A DNA stretch of 32,637 bases from JBBAFB01 sp041655595 (lineage in GTDB: Bacteria > Bacillota > DULZ01): contig JBBAFB010000007.1 of NCBI GenBank assembly GCA_041655595.1, forward strand, positions 1-32,637, written 5' to 3'. The notes beneath the pieces were generated by a model. That model did no database searches and was not told the DNA's origin. It saw only the letters and a program-made list of their open reading frames with translations. Made by a program: the position numbers and the translations under genes. Numbering within the stretch: the first letter of the stretch is position 1; every line of letters starts with the position of its first letter. Below are positions 8,292 to 17,123 of this stretch, one piece after another.

Positions 8292-9083
8292 ATGGGAGAA
8301 GTTATTGTAATAACCTCTGGTAAGGGGGGGGTAGGGAAAACTACCACTGTAGCCAACCTGGGTACGGGACTGGCATTAATGGGCAATAAGGTGGTATTGG
8401 TAGATACGGATATAGGACTTCGTAATCTAGATGTTGTTCTCGGCCTGGAGAACAGAATCGTTTATGACATAGTGGATGTAGTCACCGGAAACTGTCGTTT
8501 AAAACAGGCCTTGATAAAAGATAAGCGATTTGAGACTCTCTTTCTCTTACCAGCCGCCCAAACAAAGGACAAGACCGCTGTTTCCGAGGAGCAAATGAAA
8601 GAGCTCACCAACTCCCTGAAAGAAGAATTTGATTATATTATTATTGATTGTCCCGCCGGTATCGAACAGGGGTTTAAAAATGCTATTGCAGGTGCCGAAA
8701 GGGCCGTGGTTGTTACTACTCCGGAAGTTGCTGCAGTCAGGGATGCCGATCGTATCGTAGGTCTTTTGGAGGCAAATGGGCTATCGGAACCAAAATTGAT
8801 TATTAACCGACTCCGCCCCTTAATGGTAAAGAAAGGGGATATGATGGATATAGATGATATGATAGAAATTTTGGCAATTGATCTTTTGGGAGTTATACCG
8901 GAAGATGAAATGATTGTTGTTTCTACCAACAGGGGGGAGCCTGTGGTGCTGGAAAAGCAAGCCCGGGCCGGAGAGGCTTATCGTAATATTGCTAAAAGAA
9001 TAACCGGGGAAGCCGTTCCTTTAATGAATTTAGATGCCGAGGGTTTTGTAAGCAGGCTTCGCCGTTTATTCGGTGTTGGTTAA
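8292..9083 (+). CDS. minD: Septum site-determining ATPase MinD
   Basis: MinD is a membrane-cycling P-loop ATPase that recruits MinC and is released by MinE. The product has 263 residues. The deviant Walker A motif G10-K11-G-G-V-G-K16-T-T is intact, including the signature Lys11. VDTDIGLRNLDVVLG is the switch region and YIIIDCPAGIEQGF the Walker B segment. The last 15 residues (FVSRLRRLFGVG) form the amphipathic membrane-targeting helix. ATG 8292 follows AAGAGGAGGAAG. Spacings of 17 and 21 bases to minC and minE indicate one transcript. Confidence 0.97.
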   Translation: MGEVIVITSGKGGVGKTTTVANLGTGLALMGNKVVLVDTDIGLRNLDVVLGLENRIVYDIVDVVTGNCRLKQALIKDKRFETLFLLPAAQTKDKTAVSEEQMKELTNSLKEEFDYIIIDCPAGIEQGFKNAIAGAERAVVVTTPEVAAVRDADRIVGLLEANGLSEPKLIINRLRPLMVKKGDMMDIDDMIEILAIDLLGVIPEDEMIVVSTNRGEPVVLEKQARAGEAYRNIAKRITGEAVPLMNLDAEGFVSRLRRLFGVG

Positions 9084-9104
9084 AGAAAAGGAGGGGGAGT
9101 TAGA

Positions 9105-9398
9105 TTGTTTGAATTTATTCAAAGGGCATTGGGCTTTAAAAAGGATGATCCTTTTTCCAGCAAACATGCGGCAAAAGAGCGGTTAAGATTGGTATTGGTT
9201 CAAGATCGGGCAAATATGTCCCCAAGCACCTTGGAGGCCTTAAAAGAGGATCTACTGCAAGTAATCTCCCATTACATGGAAATAGATCAAAGTGGGCTGG
9301 AAGTATCCTTGAGCAGTGAAGATGAGTCCGTAGCCCTAGTGCTCAATATACCGGTGCTAAATATTAAAAGAAATATTGGCACGGGAGTTACATCCTAG
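9105..9398 (+). CDS. minE: Cell division topological specificity factor MinE
   Basis: MinE stimulates MinD ATPase and drives pole-to-pole MinCD dynamics. The product has 97 residues. The N-terminal FEFIQRALGF is the membrane-binding helix, AAKERLRLVLVQDRANMSP is the conserved anti-MinCD segment, and the C-terminal half forms the topological specificity domain. TTG 9105 is the start, after AAAGGAGGGGGA. Bacillus lacks MinE and uses DivIVA/MinJ; a MinE in a spore former is known from many Clostridia. A terminator follows at 9561. Confidence 0.95.
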   Translation: MFEFIQRALGFKKDDPFSSKHAAKERLRLVLVQDRANMSPSTLEALKEDLLQVISHYMEIDQSGLEVSLSSEDESVALVLNIPVLNIKRNIGTGVTS

Positions 9399-9560
9399 TC
9401 CTTAGTGCCTTCAATTATTTGATTTGTTTCGGATTATTAATATTTTTTATATTACTTAAGAAGATTTTTGTTTAATCTTTTGCCGGAAGTAGCCGGTAGT
9501 TTTTGTATTATTATTATTTGTTCTGGAATTTACTTGTTCTTTTGGTTTAGCTTTCTTTTG

Positions 9561-9584
9561 AAAAGGGCCCCTGGGGTCTTTTTT
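9561..9584 (+). terminator. Terminator of the min cluster
   Basis: AAAAGGGCCC pairs with GGGTCTTTT-type sequence around a CTG loop, giving about 10 pairs including G-T wobbles, and ends in a T run (9579-9584). It lies in the 233-base gap between minE and rodA. A weaker hairpin (AAGATT / AATCTT, 9461-9479) lies nearer to minE. The gap otherwise holds only AT-rich sequence. Confidence 0.7.
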
Positions 9585-9601
9585 ATTTAGCCCATATTCT
9601 T

Positions 9602-9607
9602 TATAAT
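9602..9607 (+). promoter_or_regulatory. Possible -10 element before rodA
   Basis: A perfect TATAAT follows the terminator by 17 bases and precedes the rodA GTG by 24. The matching -35 position is only a T run, so the promoter is weak or assisted. It would allow rodA and the sporulation genes to be transcribed separately from minCDE. Confidence 0.35.
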
Positions 9608-9631
9608 AGAGGTGAGAGAGCAGGTGCTTAA

Positions 9632-10777
9632 GTGATAGAAAAAAAACTTTTAAAAAACTTAGATTTTATTTTAATAATAAATATTTTTTTAATCCTAGGG
9701 TTCAGTCTTTTGGTAATTGCCAGTGCTTCCCAATCTGCCTACTCGGCAAACCCTTATTATTACGCAAAAAAACAGCTGGTAAATATCGTCTTGGGCTTGG
9801 CGGCCATGTTTGGCATGTTGACTGTTAATTATATCCACTTGGCCACTAGACAAAAATGGATTTACGGGCTAATGCTGGGTTTGTTGCTGATTGTTTGGAT
9901 TCCCGGTCTGGGGCACAATAGTAAAGGTGCCCAGAGCTGGATAAACCTAGGTTTTATGCTTTTACAAACCTCTGAAGTGGCTAAGCTATTATTTATTATT
10001 GCTTTTGCTCAATTTTTGGGTAATAGGGAGCATGATTTAAATAATTTTAAGGATTTTTTACCTACATTTCTCTATGTAATACCTCCCATGCTTTTGATAG
10101 CGGTCCAGCCGGATTTGGGAACTGCCCTAGTCTTTACCGGAATTTATTTTGGTATGATGTTCATTGGAAGTTCAAATTTAAGGCTTTTAGCCGGCATTGG
10201 TCTGTCGGGATTAGCGGCTGCCATAGGCGGTATTTGGGTTCATTTTAATATTGTAGAATGGCTGCCGCTGAAAGCGCATCAAATTCAGCGTTTAATTGTT
10301 TTTCTTGATCCCTACAATGATGGCATGGGCGGTAAAAGCTTTGGCTTTAATTTAATCCAGTCCAAGGTGGCCATTGGCTCCGGTGGGCTTTGGGGTAAAG
10401 GTTGGGGCAGCGGCACCCAGGTACAGGGAAATTTCCTGCCGGAACATCACACGGATTTTATTTTTGCGGTTGTAGGTGAGGAATTTGGGTTTATCGGTGC
10501 AGCAATACTATTGCTATTATACCTGTTCTTGATTTATCGTCTGATTTTGATCGCCTACCATGCCAAGGATCTATTTGGCACCTTGATTGTTATTGGTATC
10601 GCTTCTATGTTTATGTTTCATTTATTAGTCAACGTAGGTATGACTATCGGCATCATGCCGATAACAGGTATTCCCCTTCCCTTGCTGAGCTATGGCGGTA
10701 GCAGTATGCTGGTAAACCTGGCTTCTCTGGGTCTGGCCCTTAATATCGGCATGCGAAAGCAGAAAATTGTATTTTGA
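9632..10777 (+). CDS. rodA: SEDS-family peptidoglycan glycosyltransferase RodA
   Basis: RodA polymerises lipid II glycan strands in the elongasome together with a class B PBP; here the likely partner is the PBP2 encoded at 5480. The product has 381 residues with about ten membrane segments. SEDS signatures are present: SWINLGFMLLQTSEVAKLL, QPDLGTALVF with the catalytic-site region, LPEHHTDFIFAVVGEEFGFIG in two parts, and GIPLPLLSYGGSS near the C-terminus. The start GTG 9632 has only a weak AGGTG site. Position after the min genes is common in Clostridia; FtsW is the alternative SEDS member, but the neighbourhood favours RodA. Confidence 0.92.
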   Translation: MIEKKLLKNLDFILIINIFLILGFSLLVIASASQSAYSANPYYYAKKQLVNIVLGLAAMFGMLTVNYIHLATRQKWIYGLMLGLLLIVWIPGLGHNSKGAQSWINLGFMLLQTSEVAKLLFIIAFAQFLGNREHDLNNFKDFLPTFLYVIPPMLLIAVQPDLGTALVFTGIYFGMMFIGSSNLRLLAGIGLSGLAAAIGGIWVHFNIVEWLPLKAHQIQRLIVFLDPYNDGMGGKSFGFNLIQSKVAIGSGGLWGKGWGSGTQVQGNFLPEHHTDFIFAVVGEEFGFIGAAILLLLYLFLIYRLILIAYHAKDLFGTLIVIGIASMFMFHLLVNVGMTIGIMPITGIPLPLLSYGGSSMLVNLASLGLALNIGMRKQKIVF

Positions 10778-10910
10778 TTTGCAGGCGGTTGCCTCGCAAG
10801 ACTTGTCCCACCTCTTCAACGGCAAGAGTCAATCGGCAGAATTCCAGGCATATTCCTCCGTTAGCGGCATATATTTAATACTGGTAATTGCCTGTCCCGA
10901 AGGGGGTAAG

Positions 10911-11666
10911 ATGGTGAAGGATTCTTGGAATGATCTGGAGGATGTTTGGTATAATGAGGATTACCCGCATTACAAAGCCGGCAGCAGCTTTCTTAGGCCG
11001 GATTATTGGAAGGAGTTTTTTCGCAAACGCTGGTTTTGGCAAAGCGGGGTAGCCTTGTTATTGTTTATTGGAATGATCGCCTTTTTCCAAATGGAAGGAC
11101 CTGCGGCGGAAATGGTGCAGGCCAATATTCGTTATGCCTTAGTTGCTCCGGAAAGCGATCTCACTCCAGCATTAGAAGTGATGGCCAAAGCAGGCTTCTG
11201 GCTTGATCCTTTTGATAATCAGGCCCTACAGCGGGAAAAAGTTAAAACTGCTCTCAAGGAAGAAAAGCTGTTGGCAATACCTGTTTCCGGCAAAGCTGCC
11301 AGGGGCTTTGGACACCAACCCTCTCCCATTGATGGGACTCAGGTTTTTCATAGCGGTCTGGATATTTTAGCGGAACCGGGCGCTGCGGTAAGAGCTACCT
11401 TAGGTGGAAAAGTTAGCAAGGTAGGGCAGGATCCCCATTTAGGCCGTATTATTGAAATCCAACATGAGAATAGCCTAACCAGCCTGTACGGAAATTTGAA
11501 AGAAATCTTAGTGGCGGAGGGACAGGAAGTAAAGCAGGGTGAACTGCTGGGTAAAGCCGGCGGAAAGGCCATCAGTCACCCTAACTCAATTCATTTTGAG
11601 ATAAGGGAAAAAGGTATTCCCATTGATCCCCTGCTGAAAATGGCAGATGTGAAGACCAGCATTTAA
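10911..11666 (+). CDS. spoIVFA: Stage IV sporulation protein FA (SpoIVFA), LytM-fold regulator
   Basis: SpoIVFA tethers and restrains the intramembrane protease SpoIVFB in the outer forespore membrane until the sigma-K checkpoint is met. The 251-residue protein has a polar N-terminal region, one membrane helix at about 43-60 and a C-terminal M23/LytM domain from about 123. The zinc ligands seem kept (H147-x3-D151 and H228). Both catalytic histidines are replaced: the Y-x-H-L motif reads Y193-G-N195-L, and H-x-H reads S226-I-H228. The domain is therefore probably inactive, as expected for SpoIVFA. ATG 10911 follows AGGGGG at 10901; the open frame extends upstream without a ribosome site. The next gene is spoIVFB, which fixes the assignment over a cell-wall hydrolase. 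Confidence 0.82.
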   Translation: MVKDSWNDLEDVWYNEDYPHYKAGSSFLRPDYWKEFFRKRWFWQSGVALLLFIGMIAFFQMEGPAAEMVQANIRYALVAPESDLTPALEVMAKAGFWLDPFDNQALQREKVKTALKEEKLLAIPVSGKAARGFGHQPSPIDGTQVFHSGLDILAEPGAAVRATLGGKVSKVGQDPHLGRIIEIQHENSLTSLYGNLKEILVAEGQEVKQGELLGKAGGKAISHPNSIHFEIREKGIPIDPLLKMADVKTSI

Positions 11667-11680
11667 AAGCAGGTGAAGAA

Positions 11681-12546
11681 ATGAAATGCGGTAAGCTGTT
11701 CGGTCTGAGGATTATCATTAACGATTATTTTCTGCTGCTATTATTTGCTTATGCCCTTTTAGGAGTTTTGGAGCAAACCTTGCTCCTCTTTTTTTAGTGC
11801 TTTGCCACGAATTAAGTCACTTATTAGTTGCTGCTCACCTTGGTATCAAGGCCAGGGAGGTGGAGCTGTTCCCCTTTGGAGGGGTTGCTCGCTTGGAAGG
11901 CATGCTGGAAACTTCCCCAAAAATAGAAGCCTTGGTAGCAATTGCGGGCCCCCTGAGTAATTATTTAATCTTTGGAATAACATACTATCTTTGGCCCGGT
12001 ATCCTTGAAAAGGAGCTGGGGGTTTTTTTTCTAGAAGCAAACTTTATGCTGGCCACATTTAATTTGCTGCCCGCATTTCCCCTGGATGGGGGTCGTATAT
12101 TAAGGGCCCTTTTGGCTAAGAAAATCGGCTTTTACCGGGCAACTGCCTTTGGCCTCAAACTAAGTAAAATCCTTGCTGTTTGCCTGGGTTTGTGGGGCAT
12201 AATCGGCCTTTACTTTGGGATAAGCAATTTGCATGGTATTTTCCTGTCAATTTTTTTGTTCGGAACGGCAAAAAAAGAAGAAGAAAATTTTATTTACTTG
12301 TTTTTACGTTATTTGCTTCGCAAAGGGGAAGAACTAAAAAAGCATGGACTTTTACCTTTGAAACAATTTATTACTACCAAGGGAGTCTCCTTGGGTGAAG
12401 TGGTCCGCCAATTTACGCCGGGCTATTATCACTTGGTATTGGTGGCCGAGGGGTCTGGCAAAAACTTTCAAGCCGTTACGGAGCATCAGATAGTCGAAGG
12501 ATTGTTAAAATGCGGTCGGGATTGCCCTATTGGCAGATTAACTTAA
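11681..12546 (+). pseudogene. spoIVFB: Stage IV sporulation site-2 protease SpoIVFB, frameshifted
   Basis: SpoIVFB cleaves pro-sigma-K inside the mother-cell membrane. Translation from ATG 11681 (AGGTGA site at 11671) gives 38 residues including the first membrane helix, then stops at TAG 11795. The rest continues in the -1 frame from about 11794 to 12546. Joining the frames at the T run gives 288 residues, the length of Bacillus SpoIVFB, with H43-E44-L-S-H47 as the zinc motif at the same numbering as the known catalytic E44. NLLPAFPLDGG (N128-D136) supplies the third ligand, and LFPFGG and AIAGPLSN are family motifs. A GTG at 11797 could start a shorter product lacking helix 1, but it has no ribosome site. 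It could be a sequencing error, a true mutation or recoding. Confidence 0.85.
11789..11795 (+). other. Seven-T run at the spoIVFB frameshift
   Basis: Seven consecutive T precede AG, reading CTC TTT TTT TAG in the upstream frame. One extra T, or a -1 slip of the second TTT, restores the spoIVFB frame as TTA GTG CTT TGC. Runs of this length are prone to replication, polymerase and sequencing slippage. Confidence 0.8.
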
Positions 12547-12671
12547 AGATTTGGCAGGAAAGTTAATTTTAGTTGTAGAATAGTGTTAAGTTAGTGGTAT
12601 CGGTTTTAAAACAAAATTTAATAAGTAAAGGCAATTTAGAAAAGCAACTTGTTTTTTCAAGGAGGAATAGA

Positions 12672-14552
12672 ATGCGGCAAATTATTAAGAATCAAATACT
12701 TCCCCAAGTGCAAAAGCCGGCACGTTATTTGGGTACCGAATGGAATGCCGTTCAGAAGGATTGGAGCAGTATCCCGTTGAAAATGGCTTTTGCCTTTCCC
12801 GATATTTACGAAATAGGTATGTCCCATCTGGGGCTGCAAATATTATATGGCCTGGTAAATGCCAGGGAGGATACGCTACTGGAGCGGGTTTTTGCGCCGG
12901 GGGAGGATTTGGAAGCGTTATTAAGGGAGAAAAAGATTCCTTTGTTTTCGCTGGAATCCTTTAATCCCATCCGGGATTTTGATTTAGTCGGTTTCACCTT
13001 GCAATACGAAATGAGTTTCACTAATATCCTGAATATGTTGGATTTGGCAGGAATCCCCCTTAGAACTGCCGGTAGGAACGGGACAGACCCTATTATTCTT
13101 GGCGGCGGGCCCGTTAGTGCCAACCCTGAACCGATTGCCCCTTTTTTCGATTTAATTTTACTGGGGGATGGGGAGGAAGCCCTGCCTCAGCTTTTAGATT
13201 TAGCGAAGGAGTGGAAAGAGAAGCACGGTAGATTGGACAGGGAAGGTTTTTTACTGGCCGCCGCAAAAATAGCGGGTATATACGTGCCAAAACTTTATAG
13301 GGATGAATACTCCTTAGCCGGAAAATTTCTAGCCACCAAGCCTTTGCACAGTGAAGCACCTTCTAAAGTCTATCGGCGCATTGTGAAGGATTTGGAGGCA
13401 GCTTATTTCCCCACAAGGCCGATTGTACCTTTTATCGAAACTGTCCATGATCGGGGGATGGTAGAGGTACTAAGGGGTTGTACACGGGGTTGTAGATTTT
13501 GTCAGGCGGGAATAATTTACCGACCTGTACGGGAAAGGAGTCCAGAACTTTTGGCCCGACAGGCGCAGGATCTGCTGTTGTCAACAGGTTATGATGAGCT
13601 TTCTTTAACTTCTTTGAGCACTGCGGATTATACTTGTTTAGAACCCCTTTTGAAAAGCCTAAGCTCCCATCCAAAATTTACGGGAGTTAATATTTCATTG
13701 CCTTCCTTAAGGGCGGATGCTTTTTCCGTCGGTATCGCCAAGGAATTGCAAAAGGGGCGTAAAACCGGTTTGACCTTTGCACCGGAGGCTGGCACTCAAA
13801 GGTTAAGAGATGTTATCAACAAAGGAGTAAAAGAGGAGGATTTGATGTCAGCAGTGACGGCGGCTTTTGAGGCGGGCTGGACCGGTATTAAGCTTTATTT
13901 TATGATGGGTTTGCCTACAGAAACCACAGAAGATATAGCCGGGATTGCTGATTTAGCCCACAAGGTCTATCAGGCGGGCTTAGAAATTAATCGCCGCCAT
14001 AAAAGGAAGAAAAAAATCAGAGTCTCCATTAGCGTAGCGGCTTATGTCCCGAAGGCCCATACTCCTTTTCAGTGGGAGTCTCAGGATTTGCCGGAAATGA
14101 TGCAAAAAAAACAGCAATATTTAAAAGGCCTGATTAAAAAGCCCATAATCTATACTTACCATGATGCCGAATTGAGTTTTTTGGAAGCCGTTTTCGCAAA
14201 AGGTGACCGGCGGCTGGCGACCGTCTTGGAAGAAGCTTGGAAAACAGGTTCCAAGTTTGATAGCTGGAGGGAACATTTTTCCTTTGCCAATTGGCTAAAG
14301 GCTTTTGAAAAGGTTGGGATTGATCCCCATTTTTATGCCAATCGCTCCTTGGAACTTGATGAGACCTTACCATGGGATCACCTGGATATGGGAGTTAGCA
14401 AGCGGTTTTTATTGAGGGAAAGGGCGAAGGCATTTGAAGCCCGGCTCACCCCTGATTGCCGGGAAGGACATTGTACCGCTTGTGAGCTCTGTCCCGATTT
14501 TGGGGTAGATTTGGTTTTAAAGGGGGCAAAAATTAATGCTTTTAAGGATTAA
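12672..14552 (+). CDS. Radical SAM protein of the TIGR03960 type with cobalamin-binding-like N-domain
   Basis: The 626-residue protein belongs to the group of B12-binding-domain radical SAM proteins (TIGR03960). They are typically paired with, or fused to, a DUF2344 protein and lie near rng and rplU; their reaction is unknown. Residues about 30-210 resemble a cobalamin-binding domain (YEIGMSHLGLQILYGLVN, ILGGGPVSANPEP). The iron-sulfur motif is C270-x3-C274-x2-C277, followed by FAPEAGTQRLRDVINKG and the IKLYFMMGLPTET segment of the SAM barrel. The C-terminus has a further cysteine cluster (CREGHCTACELCPDFG). The start is ATG 12672, behind AAGGAGG at 12659-12665; the longer frame from 12594 lacks a site. 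It overlaps the next gene by 17 bases. Confidence 0.9.
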   Translation: MRQIIKNQILPQVQKPARYLGTEWNAVQKDWSSIPLKMAFAFPDIYEIGMSHLGLQILYGLVNAREDTLLERVFAPGEDLEALLREKKIPLFSLESFNPIRDFDLVGFTLQYEMSFTNILNMLDLAGIPLRTAGRNGTDPIILGGGPVSANPEPIAPFFDLILLGDGEEALPQLLDLAKEWKEKHGRLDREGFLLAAAKIAGIYVPKLYRDEYSLAGKFLATKPLHSEAPSKVYRRIVKDLEAAYFPTRPIVPFIETVHDRGMVEVLRGCTRGCRFCQAGIIYRPVRERSPELLARQAQDLLLSTGYDELSLTSLSTADYTCLEPLLKSLSSHPKFTGVNISLPSLRADAFSVGIAKELQKGRKTGLTFAPEAGTQRLRDVINKGVKEEDLMSAVTAAFEAGWTGIKLYFMMGLPTETTEDIAGIADLAHKVYQAGLEINRRHKRKKKIRVSISVAAYVPKAHTPFQWESQDLPEMMQKKQQYLKGLIKKPIIYTYHDAELSFLEAVFAKGDRRLATVLEEAWKTGSKFDSWREHFSFANWLKAFEKVGIDPHFYANRSLELDETLPWDHLDMGVSKRFLLRERAKAFEARLTPDCREGHCTACELCPDFGVDLVLKGAKINAFKD

Positions 14553-15237
14553 GTACGCTGTAGGTGATGAACTGCGTTTTCTGTCCCATTTAGATTTTTT
14601 ACGCCTATTCATTAGGGTTTTTAGAAGGGCAGAATTGCCGGTGGCTTATTCCCAAGGATTCAACCCCCATTCTAAAATATCCTTCGGACCTCCTTTAGCG
14701 GTGGGATTTGTCAGCTCCGCCGAGTATCTTGATTTGGAATTGACTGAAGCACGACCATTATCAGAGATAACCGAAAGCCTCGGCAAGAATTTACCAAAGG
14801 GTCTGTCAATCATCGGGATGCAGGAGATTAAAGGGAAGGTAACATCTCTAATGGCAATTATTGAAAGAGCAAGCTATGAAATAAAAACGGCCTTAATAGA
14901 GGAACTGACTGAACAGGAGTTGAATGAAATTATAAGCCGTTTTTTAAGCAGGAGTGAAATTTTTGTTACGAAAATGACCAAGGAAGGCCCGCGTTTACGG
15001 CAAATACGGCAGGGAATTTTTTTGTTAAAAGCTGAGTTAATGGCAAAGGAACTAGTTTTTACTGCAGAATTACAGCAGGATAACAGGGGTGTTGTAAGAC
15101 CGGAGGAAGTAATTACTGCTTTGATTGAAACGGAAAATCTGGCCATAGATGGTACCGGGTTGGAAGTACGGCGTAAGGGATTATATGCAGTTAGGGAAAA
15201 TTCGCTATTAACCCCCTTGGAGATCTTGTCAAAATAA
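14536..15237 (+). CDS. DUF2344 / TIGR03936 family protein, radical SAM partner
   Basis: This 233-residue protein of unknown function opens with the family hallmark LRIKYAVGDELRFLSHLDFLR, here given as LLRIKYAVGDELRFLSHLD. It then has FSQGFNPHSK-like (YSQGFNPHSKISFGPPLA) and VGFVSSAEYLDLEL. It is encoded directly with the radical SAM protein (17-base overlap, translational coupling). In many bacteria the two are fused, so they likely act in one complex. RNase G follows after 14 bases, and the triad rad-SAM/DUF2344/rng is conserved widely. A role in RNA or ribosome metabolism is only suggested by context. Confidence 0.9.
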   Translation: MLLRIKYAVGDELRFLSHLDFLRLFIRVFRRAELPVAYSQGFNPHSKISFGPPLAVGFVSSAEYLDLELTEARPLSEITESLGKNLPKGLSIIGMQEIKGKVTSLMAIIERASYEIKTALIEELTEQELNEIISRFLSRSEIFVTKMTKEGPRLRQIRQGIFLLKAELMAKELVFTAELQQDNRGVVRPEEVITALIETENLAIDGTGLEVRRKGLYAVRENSLLTPLEILSK

Positions 15238-15251
15238 GGAGTTGAAGTCCA

Positions 15252-16955
15252 TTGGAACGCACAATCATCATTCAATCGGGGTTTGGAGAAACAGGCTTGG
15301 CAGTTCTTGAAGGCGATAAATTGATGGAGTTTCACACGGAAAAATTATATCAAGAAAAAATGCTGGGTAATATCTACCTTGGTAAAATTGCTAACATTTT
15401 GCCGGGGATGCAAGCAGCCTTTGTGGACATAGGCCTTGGAAAAAACGCCTTGCTGCATAGCGAGGACATAATCCTGGAGAAGGAGGGTATTTCTTTAGGA
15501 GGGAAGGGCAGGAAACCGGCCCTTTTGGACGTTTTAAAAGAAGGACAGGAGATTTTAGTCCAAATCACAAAAGAAGGTTCCGGCGCCAAGGGCCCCAGAG
15601 TCACCACCCGTATTTCCTTGCCGGGGCGTTTTATAGTTCTGATGCCTAATCATGATCACGTTTTTATTTCTAGAAGAATTGTTGATGAGGAGGAAAGAAC
15701 CAGGGTTAGGGAAATGGCCCTCAAGTATAAAAAGCCGGGTAACGGTGTAATTGTCAGAACTGTGGCCAAGGAAGCGAATCCAGAGGAGCTGGAAGTGGAT
15801 TTTCTGGCTATGGAGGAGTTGTGGGTTAAAATACAGGCAAAAAAGACAAATACAACCGCCCCTGCTCTTTTGCATCATGATTTGGATTTAGTACCTGCTC
15901 TTTTGAGGGATTTACTTTCCACCGAGGTGGATCGTATTCTAGTCAATACCATCCCTTTGAAGGAATTAGTCTCAAGTGTGGTGGAGGCTTTGGCCCCCCA
16001 TTTAAAAAAGAGAGTGGTTTACCAGCAAGGTAATTTATTTGATTTATACAAGGTTCCCACACAATTAAATCTGGCATTTCAAAAAAGGACTTGGTTAAAA
16101 TGCGGAGGTTATTTAGTAATTGATGCTACCGAGGCGTTAACTGCAATAGATGTTAATACCGGCAGATATGTGGGAAGCAAAAATTTAGGAGAAACAGCTT
16201 TTAAGGTGAATATGGAGGCAGCTACGGAAATTGCCCGGCAGCTACGTTTGCGCAGTGTAGGTGGTATGGTGGTTATAGATTTTATACCTATGCCTAATGA
16301 TGAACAATGGGAAGCTGTTTTAACCGAACTGGAGCTTCAGGTGAAAAAGGATCCCACAAAAACCCAGGTGCTGGGGTTAACTCGTTTGGGCCTAGTTGAA
16401 ATAAGCCGTAAAAAAACAAGAAAAAGTTTAACAGGTTTGTGGATGCGGAGTTGTCCCTATTGTCAGGGGAGAGGAAAATTAATGAGTTTACAGGGCATGG
16501 TCGGCCAAATCAGAGAGCAGTTATACGCTATTGCTACCAGGGTGCCCGCACCTGCCTTATTGGTAACTTTAAACTCCCAAGTAGCTATTTTAGTCATTGC
16601 CGGCACCTTAGCTATGTTGGAACAGCAAACAGGTAAAAAAATAATCATATCCGGCAGGGATTGTATTCACCGGGAAACGGTGGAATGGGAGCCCCTCTAC
16701 TCTTTGGAGGGGTTGGGGGAAAGATCTTTACCCTTGGAAAAAGGTCAAATTGTTAATTGGCGGCTGCAGGCGGTCAATGGTCCCGATTTTACGGGGTTAG
16801 TAGGTGATTTGGCTGGTTACCAAATAAAGATTCCCCTCAAGGAAGCAGAACTGGCAAAACAAAAGGATAAGCAGGATTTCTACTTTGAAATTGTCGCTAT
16901 TTCCTTTGGTGATGTGGAGGGACGGCTGTTGCCGGAGGATAATATAGAAAAATAA
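15252..16955 (+). CDS. rng: Ribonuclease G/E family endoribonuclease
   Basis: RNase E/G enzymes cut single-stranded AU-rich RNA and mature rRNA. The product has 567 residues. An S1-like domain spans about 35-125 (GNIYLGKIANILPGMQAAFV). A catalytic core follows with LVIDATEALTAIDVNTG and MVVIDFIPM supplying the metal-binding aspartates. The zinc-link C401-P-Y-C404-Q-G-R-G joins dimers. The long C-terminal scaffold of E. coli RNase E is absent, so this is RNase G type. TTG 15252 follows AAGGAG by about 10 bases. It closes the radical SAM operon with a strong terminator. Confidence 0.95.
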   Translation: MERTIIIQSGFGETGLAVLEGDKLMEFHTEKLYQEKMLGNIYLGKIANILPGMQAAFVDIGLGKNALLHSEDIILEKEGISLGGKGRKPALLDVLKEGQEILVQITKEGSGAKGPRVTTRISLPGRFIVLMPNHDHVFISRRIVDEEERTRVREMALKYKKPGNGVIVRTVAKEANPEELEVDFLAMEELWVKIQAKKTNTTAPALLHHDLDLVPALLRDLLSTEVDRILVNTIPLKELVSSVVEALAPHLKKRVVYQQGNLFDLYKVPTQLNLAFQKRTWLKCGGYLVIDATEALTAIDVNTGRYVGSKNLGETAFKVNMEAATEIARQLRLRSVGGMVVIDFIPMPNDEQWEAVLTELELQVKKDPTKTQVLGLTRLGLVEISRKKTRKSLTGLWMRSCPYCQGRGKLMSLQGMVGQIREQLYAIATRVPAPALLVTLNSQVAILVIAGTLAMLEQQTGKKIIISGRDCIHRETVEWEPLYSLEGLGERSLPLEKGQIVNWRLQAVNGPDFTGLVGDLAGYQIKIPLKEAELAKQKDKQDFYFEIVAISFGDVEGRLLPEDNIEK

Positions 16956-16957
16956 AC

Positions 16958-16995
16958 AAAATCCCTTGAAGAATTAATAGTCTTCAAGGGATTTT
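16958..16995 (+). terminator. Terminator after rng, possibly bidirectional
   Basis: A perfect 15-bp inverted repeat, AAAATCCCTTGAAGA / TCTTCAAGGGATTTT, surrounds an 8-base loop. It begins 2 bases after the rng stop. A-rich and T-rich arm ends could serve either strand. Confidence 0.85.
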
Positions 16996-17123
16996 GCCCA
17001 AAGACTTGGCAGAAGCTTTGCAATATTATCACAATACTAATTTTAGGCTAGATCTTTGGGCTGTTTTTATTTACAATGGTGTAGTAATCCTAAACAACAA
17101 AATCTGGGGAAAGCTGGTGCTTT

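Noticed and set aside
9399..9631. Extra small gene between minE and rodA
   Set aside because: The 233 bases are AT-rich with stops in all frames; only hairpins and a -10 element were recognised.
14874..15335. Minus-strand open frame of 153 codons
   Set aside because: Antisense to the DUF2344 and RNase G genes, with no recognisable domain.
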